DNA from: Parvibaculum sp035325945
Lineage (GTDB): Bacteria > Pseudomonadota > Alphaproteobacteria > Parvibaculales > Parvibaculaceae
Assembly: GCF_035325945.1 (NCBI RefSeq)
Contig: NZ_DAOKYX010000002.1
Location: 1 to 64,000, forward strand
Length of the DNA stretch: 64,000 bases
Direction: 5' to 3'
The notes under the pieces were generated by a model that was not told the DNA's origin, ran no database searches, and saw only the letters and a program-made list of their open reading frames with translations. Position 1 is the first letter of the stretch, and every line of letters starts with the position of its first letter. Positions 14,063 to 23,219 of the stretch are shown in pieces. The translations under genes were made by a program, and so were the position numbers.

Positions 14063-16744
14063 CTAACGGTGATGAGCGCTCTCTAGGCGTTCGACCGCGA
14101 CGGCGGTGAGCTTGTATTCCGGCGCGTGAACGACCCTGTCGCGGTGGGGGCTCGTCACACGGTTGAGAACGTTCTCAGGATCGTGGAAGGTGGCGAAGAC
14201 CTCGCCCGTCTTCATTCCCTCATCGAGGCGCAGCGTCAGTTGCGCCTCGCCGTGGCGGCTTCTCACGCACACCCGCGCGCCCGCTTGCAGCCCGAGGCGG
14301 GCGGCATCTGACGGCGCCATGTCGAGCGTGTCGGTCGGGCGAAGCTTCGCATTATCCGTTCGCATGGTCATGGTTCCGGCGTTGAACTGGTAGAGATCGC
14401 GGCCGGTCATGAGCAGGAACGGAAACTCGTCATCGGTTACTTCTTCGCTCGGTATGTAGTCGATGCAGCGCAGGGGCGCGGCGCGGGCATGGGCGAATTG
14501 CGCAACATGCATGATCTCCGTGCCGGGGTCGCTTTCACTGCGGCAGGGCCATTGGAGGCCGCCCGCTTCGAGGCGGTCATAGGCGATGCCGCGTCCGTCA
14601 GGCCAGAGAGCGCGGATTTCGTTCCAGATGGCTTCGGACGACGCGAAGGAAAACGAGGAGCCGTGTCCCATGCGTGCGGCGATTTCCTGAACGATCTTCC
14701 AGTCCGGCAGGGCCTCGCCCGGCGGCGTGACAGCTTTCCTCACGCGCTGGATACGGCGTTCCGAATTCATGAAGGTGCCATCCTTCTCGAAGGCCGAGGC
14801 GGCAGGAAGAACCATGTGCGCTAAATGGCGCGCGGTTTCGTTGATGAAGAGGTCCTGCACGACAATGAATTCGAGGTTCGAGAGCGCCTCGCGGGTTTCA
14901 TTCATGTTCGGAAGGGTCGCCAAAATGTCGTAGCCGACGACCCAGAGCGCCTTGAGACTGCCTGCGGCGGCGGCGTCGATCATGCCCAGTAGATCGTGGC
15001 CGGGGCGCGTGGGAATGGCAGTCTTCCAGATCGCCTCGAAGCGGCTTCGGCCTTCCTCGATGGCAATGGCGCCGGTGAGGCTTGCCGGTTCGCAACCCAT
15101 ATGCGCGGCGCCTTGCACATTGTTCTGCCCACGGAGCGGATTGATGCCTGCGCCCGGCTTTCCGAGATTACCTGTAAGTAGGGCAAGATTTGTGAGCGCC
15201 ATCACCCCTTCGGTTCCCTGTGTGTGCTCGGTGAGGCCGAGCCCGTGGAACGCCATGGCGGGAGACGCCGCCGCATAGAGGCGCGCTGCGTCGCGGATCG
15301 CGCCCGCCGGAACGCCGCAGATCGCAGCCACGCGTTCCGGCGTCCAGCCTGCAATGAAGCGACCGAAATCCTCCCATGCGGCTATGCGTTCGCGGATGAA
15401 GGTCGCGTCGAACAATTTTTCCTCGACGATGACGTGGGCGAGCGCGTTGAGCAGCGGCACGTTCGTGCCCGGCCGGGGCGCGAGATGCAGCGTCGCATAG
15501 TCTGCAAGCTCGATCCTGCGCGGGTCGATCACGATGAGTTTGGCACCGTCGAGAACGCGCTGCTTGATGCGGGCGCCGACAACCGGATGATTGCCCGTCG
15601 GATTGGCGCCGACGATGAGAAACGCGCTCGCCTTCTCGATGTCGTCGAAGGAATTTGTGGCCGCGCCCGTGCCGAGCATGGCCTTGAGTGCGGCGGCGCT
15701 CGGCGCATGGCAGACACGCGCGCAGCAATCGACATTATTCGTGCCGAGCACAATGCGGGCGAATTTTTGCAGCAGATAGTTTTCCTCATTCGTCGCGCGG
15801 GCGGAGCCGAGAACGCCGATGGCATCGGGACCAAATGTCCCGGCAATGCGGGTGAATTCCTTTGCGCAACTGTTGAGGGCGACGTCCCAGCCGAGCGGTT
15901 CCCATCCATCGTGGCCGCGCTTCAGCGGCTGCCGGAGGCGGTCAGGCGAGGCGTTGAAGGCAAAGGCATAGCGTCCCTTGGAGCAGAGATGCCCCTTGCT
16001 GACGGGGCTGTCCGCTGCGGGGCGGATTTCCAGCACCTGCGAGCCGCGGCTGTGGATCTCGATCTCGCATCCGACGCCGCAATAGGCGCAGGTCGAGCGT
16101 GTCCATTTGTCGTCGTCGCGAAACGCCGTCGAGAAGATATCCGTGAGCGCGGCCGTGGGGCAGGTGTCGACGCAGGCGCCGCAGGCAACGCAATCGCTCG
16201 AGGCGAGATCGGACGCGTCGCCCGGCACGATCTCGGTTTCGGCGCCGCGGCCGACCGCATGCCAGACGAATTGTCCCTGCACCTCGTCGCAGATGCGCAC
16301 ACAGCGGAAGCAGTCGATGCACTGCGCCATGTCGACCTTTATGATCGGGTGCGAATGATCGCGCTCGCGCTCCGGCGATGGCTGCCCGCGCGGTTCGACG
16401 CCATAGCGGCGCATGAGCATGTGAAGCTCTTTTCCGGGCAACGCATCGAAGCTCGCCGGTGAAATGCGATCTGCCATCCAGGCGAGGATGGTCCTCCTGA
16501 AACCTTCGAGCGCGGGCGAGCGAGTCGTGATGGACATGCCGTCGGTGGCTGCCGTCGTGCAAGCCATGCGAGGATGCGGTTCGCCCGCAATCTCCACGGC
16601 GCATATGCGGCAGCCGCCGGCGGGGCGCAGGCGCGGATCGTGGCACAGCGTCGGCAGGTCGATGCCGATATGACGTGCCGCCTCCAGGACGGTGGTGCCG
16701 GGGGCTACGTCCAGTTTGCGGCCGTCAATTTCCACGACAGGCAT
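14063..16744 (-). CDS. formate dehydrogenase alpha subunit (molybdenum, iron-sulfur)
   Basis: Oxidises formate to CO2 in the cytoplasm. The 893-residue protein has, in order, a [2Fe-2S] ferredoxin-like domain (CHDPRLRPAGGCRIC), a His/Cys [4Fe-4S] region, two ferredoxin clusters (CIDCFRCVRIC and CVACGACVDTC), a further cluster at CAYCGVGCE, and the molybdopterin domain with the catalytic cysteine in CARVCHAPS (a Cys, not selenocysteine, enzyme). The C-terminal MopB-binding domain contains LLMTGRDLYQFNAG. ATG 16744 is preferred over upstream starts because GGGAGGC precedes it. No beta, gamma, delta or FdhD partner lies beside it, so the electron acceptor is unknown; stand-alone versions exist in other bacteria. 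Confidence 0.88.
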   Translation of the reverse strand: MPVVEIDGRKLDVAPGTTVLEAARHIGIDLPTLCHDPRLRPAGGCRICAVEIAGEPHPRMACTTAATDGMSITTRSPALEGFRRTILAWMADRISPASFDALPGKELHMLMRRYGVEPRGQPSPERERDHSHPIIKVDMAQCIDCFRCVRICDEVQGQFVWHAVGRGAETEIVPGDASDLASSDCVACGACVDTCPTAALTDIFSTAFRDDDKWTRSTCAYCGVGCEIEIHSRGSQVLEIRPAADSPVSKGHLCSKGRYAFAFNASPDRLRQPLKRGHDGWEPLGWDVALNSCAKEFTRIAGTFGPDAIGVLGSARATNEENYLLQKFARIVLGTNNVDCCARVCHAPSAAALKAMLGTGAATNSFDDIEKASAFLIVGANPTGNHPVVGARIKQRVLDGAKLIVIDPRRIELADYATLHLAPRPGTNVPLLNALAHVIVEEKLFDATFIRERIAAWEDFGRFIAGWTPERVAAICGVPAGAIRDAARLYAAASPAMAFHGLGLTEHTQGTEGVMALTNLALLTGNLGKPGAGINPLRGQNNVQGAAHMGCEPASLTGAIAIEEGRSRFEAIWKTAIPTRPGHDLLGMIDAAAAGSLKALWVVGYDILATLPNMNETREALSNLEFIVVQDLFINETARHLAHMVLPAASAFEKDGTFMNSERRIQRVRKAVTPPGEALPDWKIVQEIAARMGHGSSFSFASSEAIWNEIRALWPDGRGIAYDRLEAGGLQWPCRSESDPGTEIMHVAQFAHARAAPLRCIDYIPSEEVTDDEFPFLLMTGRDLYQFNAGTMTMRTDNAKLRPTDTLDMAPSDAARLGLQAGARVCVRSRHGEAQLTLRLDEGMKTGEVFATFHDPENVLNRVTSPHRDRVVHAPEYKLTAVAVERLESAHHR

Positions 16745-16870
16745 GAGCGCCTCCCATCCGCCGGCCGGGTGCGGGGCCATGCGAACGGGATCATTCTAGG
16801 CGCGGGCTGCTGCCGGGTCTTTAGGGAATGACCCTGCTTGACAAGAGAGGTGGGCGGCGCGCAAAGCCGC

Positions 16871-19800
16871 TCAGATTTCGGCTTCGAGCTCGCCTATCTC
16901 GTCTTCCTCTCCGGCGATCGCCTGATGGTCCTCGGCGATGAGCATATACATGGCCGGGACGACGAAGAGCGTGAAGAGCGTGCCGATGGCAAGGCCGCTT
17001 GCGATGACGAGACCGAGATTGAAGCGGGAGACGGCGCCGGCGCCGCTTGCCAGGATGAGCGGCATGACGCCGAGCACCATGGCGGCCGTCGTCATGAGGA
17101 TGGGTCGCAGGCGGATGCCTGCCGCTTCCTCGATCGCCTCGCGCTTCGACCGGCCCTGAAGCTGAAGGTTGTTCGCAAACTCGACGATGAGAATGCCGTG
17201 TTTGCTGATGAGGCCGATGAGCGTGACCAGTCCGACCTCGGTATAGATGTTGAGGCTCGCGCCGCCGAAGCCGAGATTGATGAACAGGAGAGCGCCGCAG
17301 AGCGACATGGGCACGGTGATGAGGATGATCACCGGGTCGCGGAAGCTCTCGAACTGGGCGGCGAGAGTGAGGAAGATGATGACGAGCGCGAAGAAGAAGG
17401 TGATGAGAAGCGCGCTGCTTTCCTGCACGAACTGGCGCGACTGGCCGCCGAAGTCGATCGTGTAGCCCGTCGGCAAGGTCCGGCCCGCGAGGTCCCTCAG
17501 ATAGTTGAGGGCTTCGCCGGTAGTGATGCTGGGATTGGGCACGCCGTTGATCGTCGCCGCGTTGAGCTGCTGGAAATGGTTGAGCGTTTGCGGAACGGTC
17601 TTCGTCTCGATATGCGCGACCGTCGATAGCGGTATCGAGGCGCCGGAGGCCGAGCGGATATAGTAGTTTCCGAGCTGATCCGTGTTCAGACGGAACTTCT
17701 GCTGCACCTGCGGTATGACCTTGTAGGAGCGGCCGGAGAGGCTGAAATAATTGACGTAGCCGCCGCCGAGCATGGAGGAGAGCGCCGCGCCCACATCGGT
17801 CATGGTGAGGCCCATCTGGGCCACCTTGTCGCGGTCGATCACGATCTCGGCCTGAGGCTTGTCGAACTTCAGATCGGTGTCGAGGAAGATGAAGTTGCCG
17901 CTCTTCTGGGCCTCGGCAAGAAACTGCTGCGACACCTCGTAGAGCTGCTCGAACGGCTCCGTCGTCTGGATCACGAAGTTGATGGGAAAGCCGCGCGCGC
18001 CCGGCAGGGGCGGCGGCTGGATGGCGGCGATGCGGGCGAGCGGAATCTTGTTGAGCTCGGCCTGCAACTCGTTCTGAAGCTTCGTTGCCGATTTGGTGCG
18101 CTCGTCCCACGGCGTCGTGACAAGGCCGGCGAAAGCCTGCGTCGGAAGGATGTTCTGGAAGACGTGATCCGTCTCCGGATGCTTCGCATAGATGTCATAG
18201 ATCTCGCGCATCGCGATCTGGCGCTGCGCGAGCGTGGCCGAAGGCGAGGACGACACGATGCTGACGACGATGCCCTGATCTTCCTGCGGGGCGAGTTCGG
18301 TCTTCGCGGTGGTGAACAGGAAATAGAGGCTGCCGATCACGATCAGCGCGAAGACGACAACGACCGAAATCTGCTCGTGGCTCGCATGGAGCATCCGGGC
18401 GTATCCGTGGCGAAGTCGCTCGAAGCGCTCGTCGATGTAGGCGACGAGGCGCTGCTCCCAGTGGCTGCGCTCGGCATCATGCGGCTTCAGGAAGCGCGCG
18501 CACATCATGGGCGAGAGGGTTAGCGCGACGACCGCCGAAACGGTGACGGCGGCGACGAGCGTGAAGGCGAATTCGGTGAAGAGTGCGCCCGTCAGGCCGC
18601 CCATGAAGCCGATGGGCACATAGACCGCGATCAGCACTACCGTCATGCTGACGATGGGGCTGCTCAATTCCCGTGCGGCGATGATTGACGCCTTGAGTGG
18701 TGGAAGGCCCTCCTCCAGATGCCGGTTCACGTTTTCGACGACGATGATGGCGTCGTCGACGACGAGGCCGATGGCGAGAACGAGCGCGAGCAGCGTCAGA
18801 AGGTTGATCGAGAAGCCGAACACCACCATGAAGGTGAAGGCGCCAATGAGCGACAGCGGAATGGCCAGCGTCGGAATGAGAACGGACCGGGGCGAACCGA
18901 GAAAGGCGAAGACGACGAGGGTGACGATGACAAGCGCCTCCACCAGCGTGCGGATGACTTCGCTGATCGAACTGTTGACGAATTTCGTCGCGTCATAGGC
19001 GATGGCGCCGTGCAGCCCCTCGGGAAGCTGCGCCTGGATCTCGGGGAAGATATTGCGCACCCGCTTCATCACATCGAGCAGGTTGGCCGTGGGCGCCACC
19101 TTGATGCCGATCTGGACGGAGGGCTTGCCGTCGAAGGCGGCGGCGGTTTCGTAGTCCTCCGCGCCGAGGGTCACATTCGCCACGTCCTCGAGCCGGACGG
19201 AGGCGCCCTTCTTGTCGCGGATGATGAGGTTGCGGAATTCGTCGAGCGAGTGAAGGCTCGTCGAGGCTGTGAGGTCGATCTGGACCATCTGGCCCTTGGT
19301 CGTGCCGACGGCCGAAAGAAAGTCGTTGCGGGCGAGCGCGGCCGAGACGTCCGACGCCGTCAGCCCGTAGGCTGCGAGTTTGTCCGGGTCCATCCAGACG
19401 CGGAGCGCGAAGCGCTTCTCGCCCAGGAATTCCGCCTGCTGGACGCCTTCCACTGCCTGCAGCTTCGGCGTGACGACGCGCAGGAGGTAATCGCTGATCT
19501 GGTTGTTGGCGAGGACGTCGCTCGAGAAGCCGATATACATGGAGTCGATCGTCTCGCCGACGGCGATACTGATGACTGGCTCCTGCGCTTCAGGGGGAAG
19601 CTGGTTTTTGACCGCGTTGACGCGCGTGTTGATCTCGGTCAGCGCCTTGGCGGAGTCGTAGTTCAGGCGTATCTGCACCTGAATGACGGAGAGGCTCTGC
19701 GAACTCGTCGAGGTGATGTAGTCGATGCCGTTCGCCTGGGCGATCGAGGTTTCGAGCGGCGTCGTGATGAAGCCGGCCACGACATCGGCGCTGGCGCCGA

Positions 19801-19954
19801 AATAGGCCGTCTGCACGGTGACGACGGCATTTTCGGTGCGCGGATATTGCAGCACGGGCAGCAGCGATACCGACCTGAGGCCGAGCACGAGGATCATCAG
19901 GCTCACGACCGTGGCGAGAACCGGACGGCGGATGAAGATGTCCGTGAACTTCAT
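16871..19954 (-). CDS. RND-family efflux permease (HAE-1/AcrB type)
   Basis: Inner-membrane proton-driven pump that expels drugs or other lipophiles through a tripartite complex. The 1027-residue protein has the two-fold RND plan: TM1 at residues 12-30, a large periplasmic loop, a first TM cluster containing AIGLVVDDAIIVVEN with the paired proton-relay aspartates, a second TM1-like segment and a second cluster ending LFVVPAMYML. The C terminus is short and acidic. It lies 12 bases downstream of the adaptor gene and is surely co-transcribed. No outer-membrane channel gene or regulator is adjacent, so a shared TolC-type channel is likely. The substrate cannot be read from sequence. Confidence 0.93.
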   Translation of the reverse strand: MKFTDIFIRRPVLATVVSLMILVLGLRSVSLLPVLQYPRTENAVVTVQTAYFGASADVVAGFITTPLETSIAQANGIDYITSTSSQSLSVIQVQIRLNYDSAKALTEINTRVNAVKNQLPPEAQEPVISIAVGETIDSMYIGFSSDVLANNQISDYLLRVVTPKLQAVEGVQQAEFLGEKRFALRVWMDPDKLAAYGLTASDVSAALARNDFLSAVGTTKGQMVQIDLTASTSLHSLDEFRNLIIRDKKGASVRLEDVANVTLGAEDYETAAAFDGKPSVQIGIKVAPTANLLDVMKRVRNIFPEIQAQLPEGLHGAIAYDATKFVNSSISEVIRTLVEALVIVTLVVFAFLGSPRSVLIPTLAIPLSLIGAFTFMVVFGFSINLLTLLALVLAIGLVVDDAIIVVENVNRHLEEGLPPLKASIIAARELSSPIVSMTVVLIAVYVPIGFMGGLTGALFTEFAFTLVAAVTVSAVVALTLSPMMCARFLKPHDAERSHWEQRLVAYIDERFERLRHGYARMLHASHEQISVVVVFALIVIGSLYFLFTTAKTELAPQEDQGIVVSIVSSSPSATLAQRQIAMREIYDIYAKHPETDHVFQNILPTQAFAGLVTTPWDERTKSATKLQNELQAELNKIPLARIAAIQPPPLPGARGFPINFVIQTTEPFEQLYEVSQQFLAEAQKSGNFIFLDTDLKFDKPQAEIVIDRDKVAQMGLTMTDVGAALSSMLGGGYVNYFSLSGRSYKVIPQVQQKFRLNTDQLGNYYIRSASGASIPLSTVAHIETKTVPQTLNHFQQLNAATINGVPNPSITTGEALNYLRDLAGRTLPTGYTIDFGGQSRQFVQESSALLITFFFALVIIFLTLAAQFESFRDPVIILITVPMSLCGALLFINLGFGGASLNIYTEVGLVTLIGLISKHGILIVEFANNLQLQGRSKREAIEEAAGIRLRPILMTTAAMVLGVMPLILASGAGAVSRFNLGLVIASGLAIGTLFTLFVVPAMYMLIAEDHQAIAGEEDEIGELEAEI

Positions 19955-19966
19955 GGCCTGCTCCGG

Positions 19967-21100
19967 TTACCGGTCCTGAACGACGGGATTGATCTCGTTT
20001 GGCAGCTTCACCTCGTTGTTGATGGTGACCGCCATGCCGTTCTTGAGCTTGAGCTGGCCGGTGGTCACGATCATGTCGCCTTCCTTGATGCCGCCGGTGA
20101 TGGCGACCTGATCGCCCCGGGTCTCGCCCGTGGTGACGAAGGTTTCTCGCGCGGTCATGACAGGCTTGCCATCGGCGCCGGGCTCGCCCTTGGTGACGAC
20201 GTATACGGACTGGCCGTAAGGATTGTAGGTGATCGCCGTCTGCGGCAGGGTGAGGCGCTTTTCGGGCGAGCCGGTCGTGATGTTGATCGAGGCGAACATG
20301 CCCGGAAGGAGCCGGCGGTCAGGATTGGCGAGTTGGGCGCGGATGGCGACGTTGCGCGTTTCCGGGTCGAGCTTGGGGTCGATGGCGATGATCTCGCCGC
20401 TGAAGCTCTCGCCCGGGAAGGCGTCCGTGGTCACCACCACTTTCTGCCCGGTTGCGATCTGCCTCACGTTCCGCTGGGGCAGCGAGAAGTCGACATAGAT
20501 CGGGTCCAGCGCCTGCAGCGTCGTGACCTTGATGCCGGCGGCGAGATATTGCCCGACATCGACGAGGCGGATGCCGACACGGCCGTCGAAGGGTGCAACG
20601 ATCCGCTTCTTGTTGACCACGGCCTGCTGGGCGGCGACCTGGGCCTGGGCGCTCTTGTAGGTGGCGATGGCGTTGTCGAGCGCGGCCTGGCTCACCGTGC
20701 GGGACTTCACGAGCTGCTTGTTGCGCTCATAGGTGATGCGGGCAAGCTCGGCCGATGCCTTGAGCGCGTTCAGGTTGGCGATGTCGTCCTCGTCGACGAG
20801 CCTGAGAATGACATCTCCGGCCTTCACATCGTCGCCCGACTTGAAGGGAACCTCGGCCACGATGCCGGCAAGCTGGGGAGCGATGTCCGTGCCGCGGACG
20901 GCGCGAAGCGTGCCCACGGCCTTCAGAACCGGGCTCCAGTCCATGGCTTCGGCGGGCATGGCGGAAACCGTCGCGGTCTGGTGGCTCATGGCCGCCAGGA
21001 ATTTCCGGGTCATCATGCCGACAAACAGTTTCCAGCCGACGAAGCCCGCCAGGATGACGCCGACTACGATGAGCATGGTGGCCATGCGCTTGGTCATCAT
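19967..21100 (-). CDS. RND efflux periplasmic adaptor (membrane fusion protein)
   Basis: Joins the pump encoded downstream to an outer-membrane channel. The 377-residue protein has an N-terminal signal anchor (MLIVVGVILAGFVGW), a lipoyl/barrel-sandwich half (GIVAEVPFKSGDDVKAGDVI), a coiled-coil hairpin of about 60 residues, the returning lipoyl half (IVAPFDGRVGIRLVDVGQYL) and the beta-barrel and membrane-proximal domains. Two adjacent ATGs (21100 and 21097) are possible; GGAGAAG is 3 and 6 bases upstream respectively, slightly favouring the second. It is the first gene of the two-gene operon. Confidence 0.92.
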   Translation of the reverse strand: MMTKRMATMLIVVGVILAGFVGWKLFVGMMTRKFLAAMSHQTATVSAMPAEAMDWSPVLKAVGTLRAVRGTDIAPQLAGIVAEVPFKSGDDVKAGDVILRLVDEDDIANLNALKASAELARITYERNKQLVKSRTVSQAALDNAIATYKSAQAQVAAQQAVVNKKRIVAPFDGRVGIRLVDVGQYLAAGIKVTTLQALDPIYVDFSLPQRNVRQIATGQKVVVTTDAFPGESFSGEIIAIDPKLDPETRNVAIRAQLANPDRRLLPGMFASINITTGSPEKRLTLPQTAITYNPYGQSVYVVTKGEPGADGKPVMTARETFVTTGETRGDQVAITGGIKEGDMIVTTGQLKLKNGMAVTINNEVKLPNEINPVVQDR

Positions 21101-21424
21101 GGACTTCTCCGCGTTCGCAAAGACCGAAGGCTACCCGAATGTTCGTAAAGGGGCGGTGAGCGGCCGATAAGGCGTAGGATACAGGCAGGCCGCCGCCGCG
21201 CCAAAAATAGTTGGGCACATTTACTACGTCCGCGCCGCATACAGGGCAAGGGGTGGATGAGGCCGGAAGGCCGGAAATGTGGTTTCCAGAGATTTACTGG
21301 CTCTTTCCAGTCGACGGGCCCGCCGCGTTCGCCCCTTCCAGCTCGTCCGGCGCCGGTCGATCCCGGGCCTTGAGGGATCGGCCGCGCGGATGGCGGGTGA
21401 GGGGCGGGACCGTCCGGGCCCTGC
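21101..21424. other. intergenic stretch without a supported gene
   Basis: 324 bases between the adaptor start and the stop of the crotonase gene. It holds the adaptor's promoter by inference, a small tandem repeat AGGCCGGA, and GC-rich sequence. No reading frame here has a credible start, and no strong terminator or operator was found. Confidence 0.6.
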
Positions 21425-22207
21425 CTATTTGACGTATTTGCGGAATTCCGGCTTCCGCTTCTCCTTGAAGGCGTTGGTGCCTTCCCGCGCCTCGTCTGTA
21501 TCGTAATAGAGCGCGACGGACTGCATGCCCATGGCGCCGATGCCCTTGATGTGATCGGTATCGGCGTTGAAGGAGCGTTTGGCGATGGCGATGGCGGTCG
21601 GGCTTTTTTCGAGGATTTCGGCGCACCAGCGGGCGATTTCGGCGTCGAGTTCCTCATGCGGCACCACGGCGTTGACGAGGCCCATGGCAAGCGCCTCGGC
21701 GGCCGAGTAGCGCCGGCAGAGATACCAGATCTCGCGCGCCTTCTTTTCTCCGACGACGCGGGCGAGATAGGCGGTGCCGAAGCCGGGATCGACGGAGCCG
21801 ACCCTGGGCCCGACCTGGCCGAAGACCGCCTTTTCCGAGGCGATCGTGAAATCGCAGACCGTGCAGAGCACATTGCCGCCGCCGATGGCATAGCCCTGCA
21901 CGCGGGCGATGACGGGTTTCGGTGCTTCGCGGATGAGGCTGTGCACCTCCTCGATGGGCAGGCCGATCGTGCCGCGGCCGTCATATTTTCCCGAATGCGC
22001 CGACTGGTCGCCGCCGGTGCAGAAGGCGCGCTCGCCCGCGCCGCCGAGCACGATGACGCCGACCTCCTTCGACCAGGCTGCCCGGTTGAGCGCGTCGATC
22101 AGCTCTTCGCAGGTCTGGGCGCGAAAGGCGTTCATCTTGTCCGGGCGATTTATGGTGATGGTCGCGACGCCGTTCGCCTCGGCGTAAAGGATGTCGGTGT
22201 AGCTCAT
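21425..22207 (-). CDS. BadI-like 2-ketocyclohexanecarboxyl-CoA hydrolase (crotonase superfamily)
   Basis: A 260-residue crotonase-fold enzyme closely resembling BadI, which hydrolytically opens 2-ketocyclohexanecarboxyl-CoA to pimelyl-CoA. Supporting stretches: RPDKMNAFRAQTCEELIDAL, AFCTGGDQS, YDGRGTIGLP, GYAIGGGNVL (oxyanion hole), FGQVGPRVGSVDPGFGTA with the catalytic Asp region, and the C-terminal KRKPEFRKYVK. MenB (naphthoate synthase) is the nearest alternative, but the VDPG segment and lack of menaquinone genes favour BadI. The start at 22207 has AGGAGGC upstream; the frame is open for another 297 codons, but that part shows no homology-like features. No cyclohexanecarboxylate activation genes are nearby. 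Confidence 0.85.
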   Translation of the reverse strand: MSYTDILYAEANGVATITINRPDKMNAFRAQTCEELIDALNRAAWSKEVGVIVLGGAGERAFCTGGDQSAHSGKYDGRGTIGLPIEEVHSLIREAPKPVIARVQGYAIGGGNVLCTVCDFTIASEKAVFGQVGPRVGSVDPGFGTAYLARVVGEKKAREIWYLCRRYSAAEALAMGLVNAVVPHEELDAEIARWCAEILEKSPTAIAIAKRSFNADTDHIKGIGAMGMQSVALYYDTDEAREGTNAFKEKRKPEFRKYVK

Positions 22208-22344
22208 GCCTGCCTCCTGATTCACTGTCTGCCGAGCGTAAGGCTGCGAGGGGCCTTGGCAAGCGTCCTGCGCAGGCGTAGATTTGCGAACGTCCCGGCA
22301 GAAGCCGGGCGAATGACTGGACGATGGAAATGGCGCACGGTTTT

Positions 22345-22441
22345 CTTTTCGTGAAGGGCTGGTGGACCACCTGAAGGGTGGCCCAGTCATGTCGTCTATC
22401 GACCTGCCGGATCGGCCGCCCCATTTGGAGGCGGCCTTTTT
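22345..22441 (+). ncRNA. candidate structured RNA (small RNA or attenuated leader)
   Basis: Between the crotonase start and the methyltransferase, a plus-strand hairpin CCACC (22367-22371) TGAAG GGTGG (22377-22381), extended by CTGG/CCAG, is followed about 30 bases on by a terminator. The segment contains no good reading frame. It could be a stand-alone small RNA or a leader controlling the methyltransferase. It matches no riboswitch class I could recall. Confidence 0.3.
22414..22441 (+). terminator. rho-independent terminator upstream of the methyltransferase gene
   Basis: Stem GGCCGCC (22414-22420) and GGCGGCC (22430-22436) with a 9-base loop, then five Ts. It faces the plus strand and lies 67 bases before the methyltransferase start, so it must end a transcript that begins in the preceding 200 bases or earlier. 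Confidence 0.7.
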
Positions 22442-22507
22442 GTTTCCGTGTTCGGATCGAGGCCGCCCTTCCGGGGAGCGGCATCCGGCCCGAACATGGA
22501 GTGCAGG

Positions 22508-23212
22508 ATGATCAAGGAACGCAATCGGACAAGGGAGTTCGCGCTCGAGGGCATCGTCCCCTGGGGGCGGCGGCTTGAGGAATATCGCGCCTTTTTCGCG
22601 CTCGATGATGTCGCGCCTGGTGCGAGCGTGCTCGACGCGGGCGGCGGGCCTGCTTCCTTTGCGGCCGAAGCCTGTGCGCTCGGCGCGAATGTCGTCGCAG
22701 CGGACCCGATCTACGAGCTTCCCGGCGAGGCGATCCGGCAGGGTTTCGAGGCGACGCGAGCCGCGATGATGGAGAGCCTGCGCATCGCGCGTTATCGCTT
22801 CAGATGGAGCCGCTACGGCTCGCCGGAGGCGCTGGAGCGCATCAGGTGCGAGGCGCTGGAACTCTTTCTCGCCGATTACGAAGCGCGGCGGGGAACGCGC
22901 TACGTCCCGGCGTCCCTGCCGCATCTGCCGTTCGGCAACGATGTCTTCGACCTCGCGCTTTCGTCGCATCTGCTGTTTCTCTATGGCGACGATCTCGACT
23001 GCGACTTCCATGTGGCGGCGGTGCGCGAGCTTGCGCGCGTGGCGCGGGAGGTCCGCATCTTTCCGCTGGTCAATCTCGACGGGCGGCCGTCGAGCCACCT
23101 TCCGGCCGTGATGGCGGAACTCGAGGCCGCGGGCCTTTTCGCCGATCTCGTGCCGGTGCCGTTCGAATTTCAGATCGGCGCGACGAGGATGCTGCGCGTG
23201 AGGCGGGCGTGA
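22508..23212 (+). CDS. SAM-dependent methyltransferase-like protein
   Basis: A 234-residue protein with a class I methyltransferase glycine loop (SVLDAGGGPASFAAEA, about residues 40-55), an acidic residue after strand two (VVAADPI), and a later LPFGNDVFDLALSSHLLFLY segment typical of strand four. The substrate is unknown. The ATG at 22508 gives MIKERNRTREFALEGIVPWGRRLEEYR; an in-frame Met 4 codons earlier is possible. It follows a strong terminator and a hairpin-rich leader, and converges on the alpha/beta hydrolase gene 8 bases away. Confidence 0.75.
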   Translation: MIKERNRTREFALEGIVPWGRRLEEYRAFFALDDVAPGASVLDAGGGPASFAAEACALGANVVAADPIYELPGEAIRQGFEATRAAMMESLRIARYRFRWSRYGSPEALERIRCEALELFLADYEARRGTRYVPASLPHLPFGNDVFDLALSSHLLFLYGDDLDCDFHVAAVRELARVAREVRIFPLVNLDGRPSSHLPAVMAELEAAGLFADLVPVPFEFQIGATRMLRVRRA

Positions 23213-23219
23213 TGCGTTT

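Noticed and set aside
18719..21148. 809-codon plus-strand frame opposite the RND operon
   Set aside because: Acidic, His/Arg-rich shadow of the pump and adaptor genes; no domain visible.
21425..23098. Crotonase gene extended to a 557-residue protein
   Set aside because: The extra N-terminal part lies opposite the methyltransferase gene, has no fold features, and AGGAGGC supports the start at 22207.
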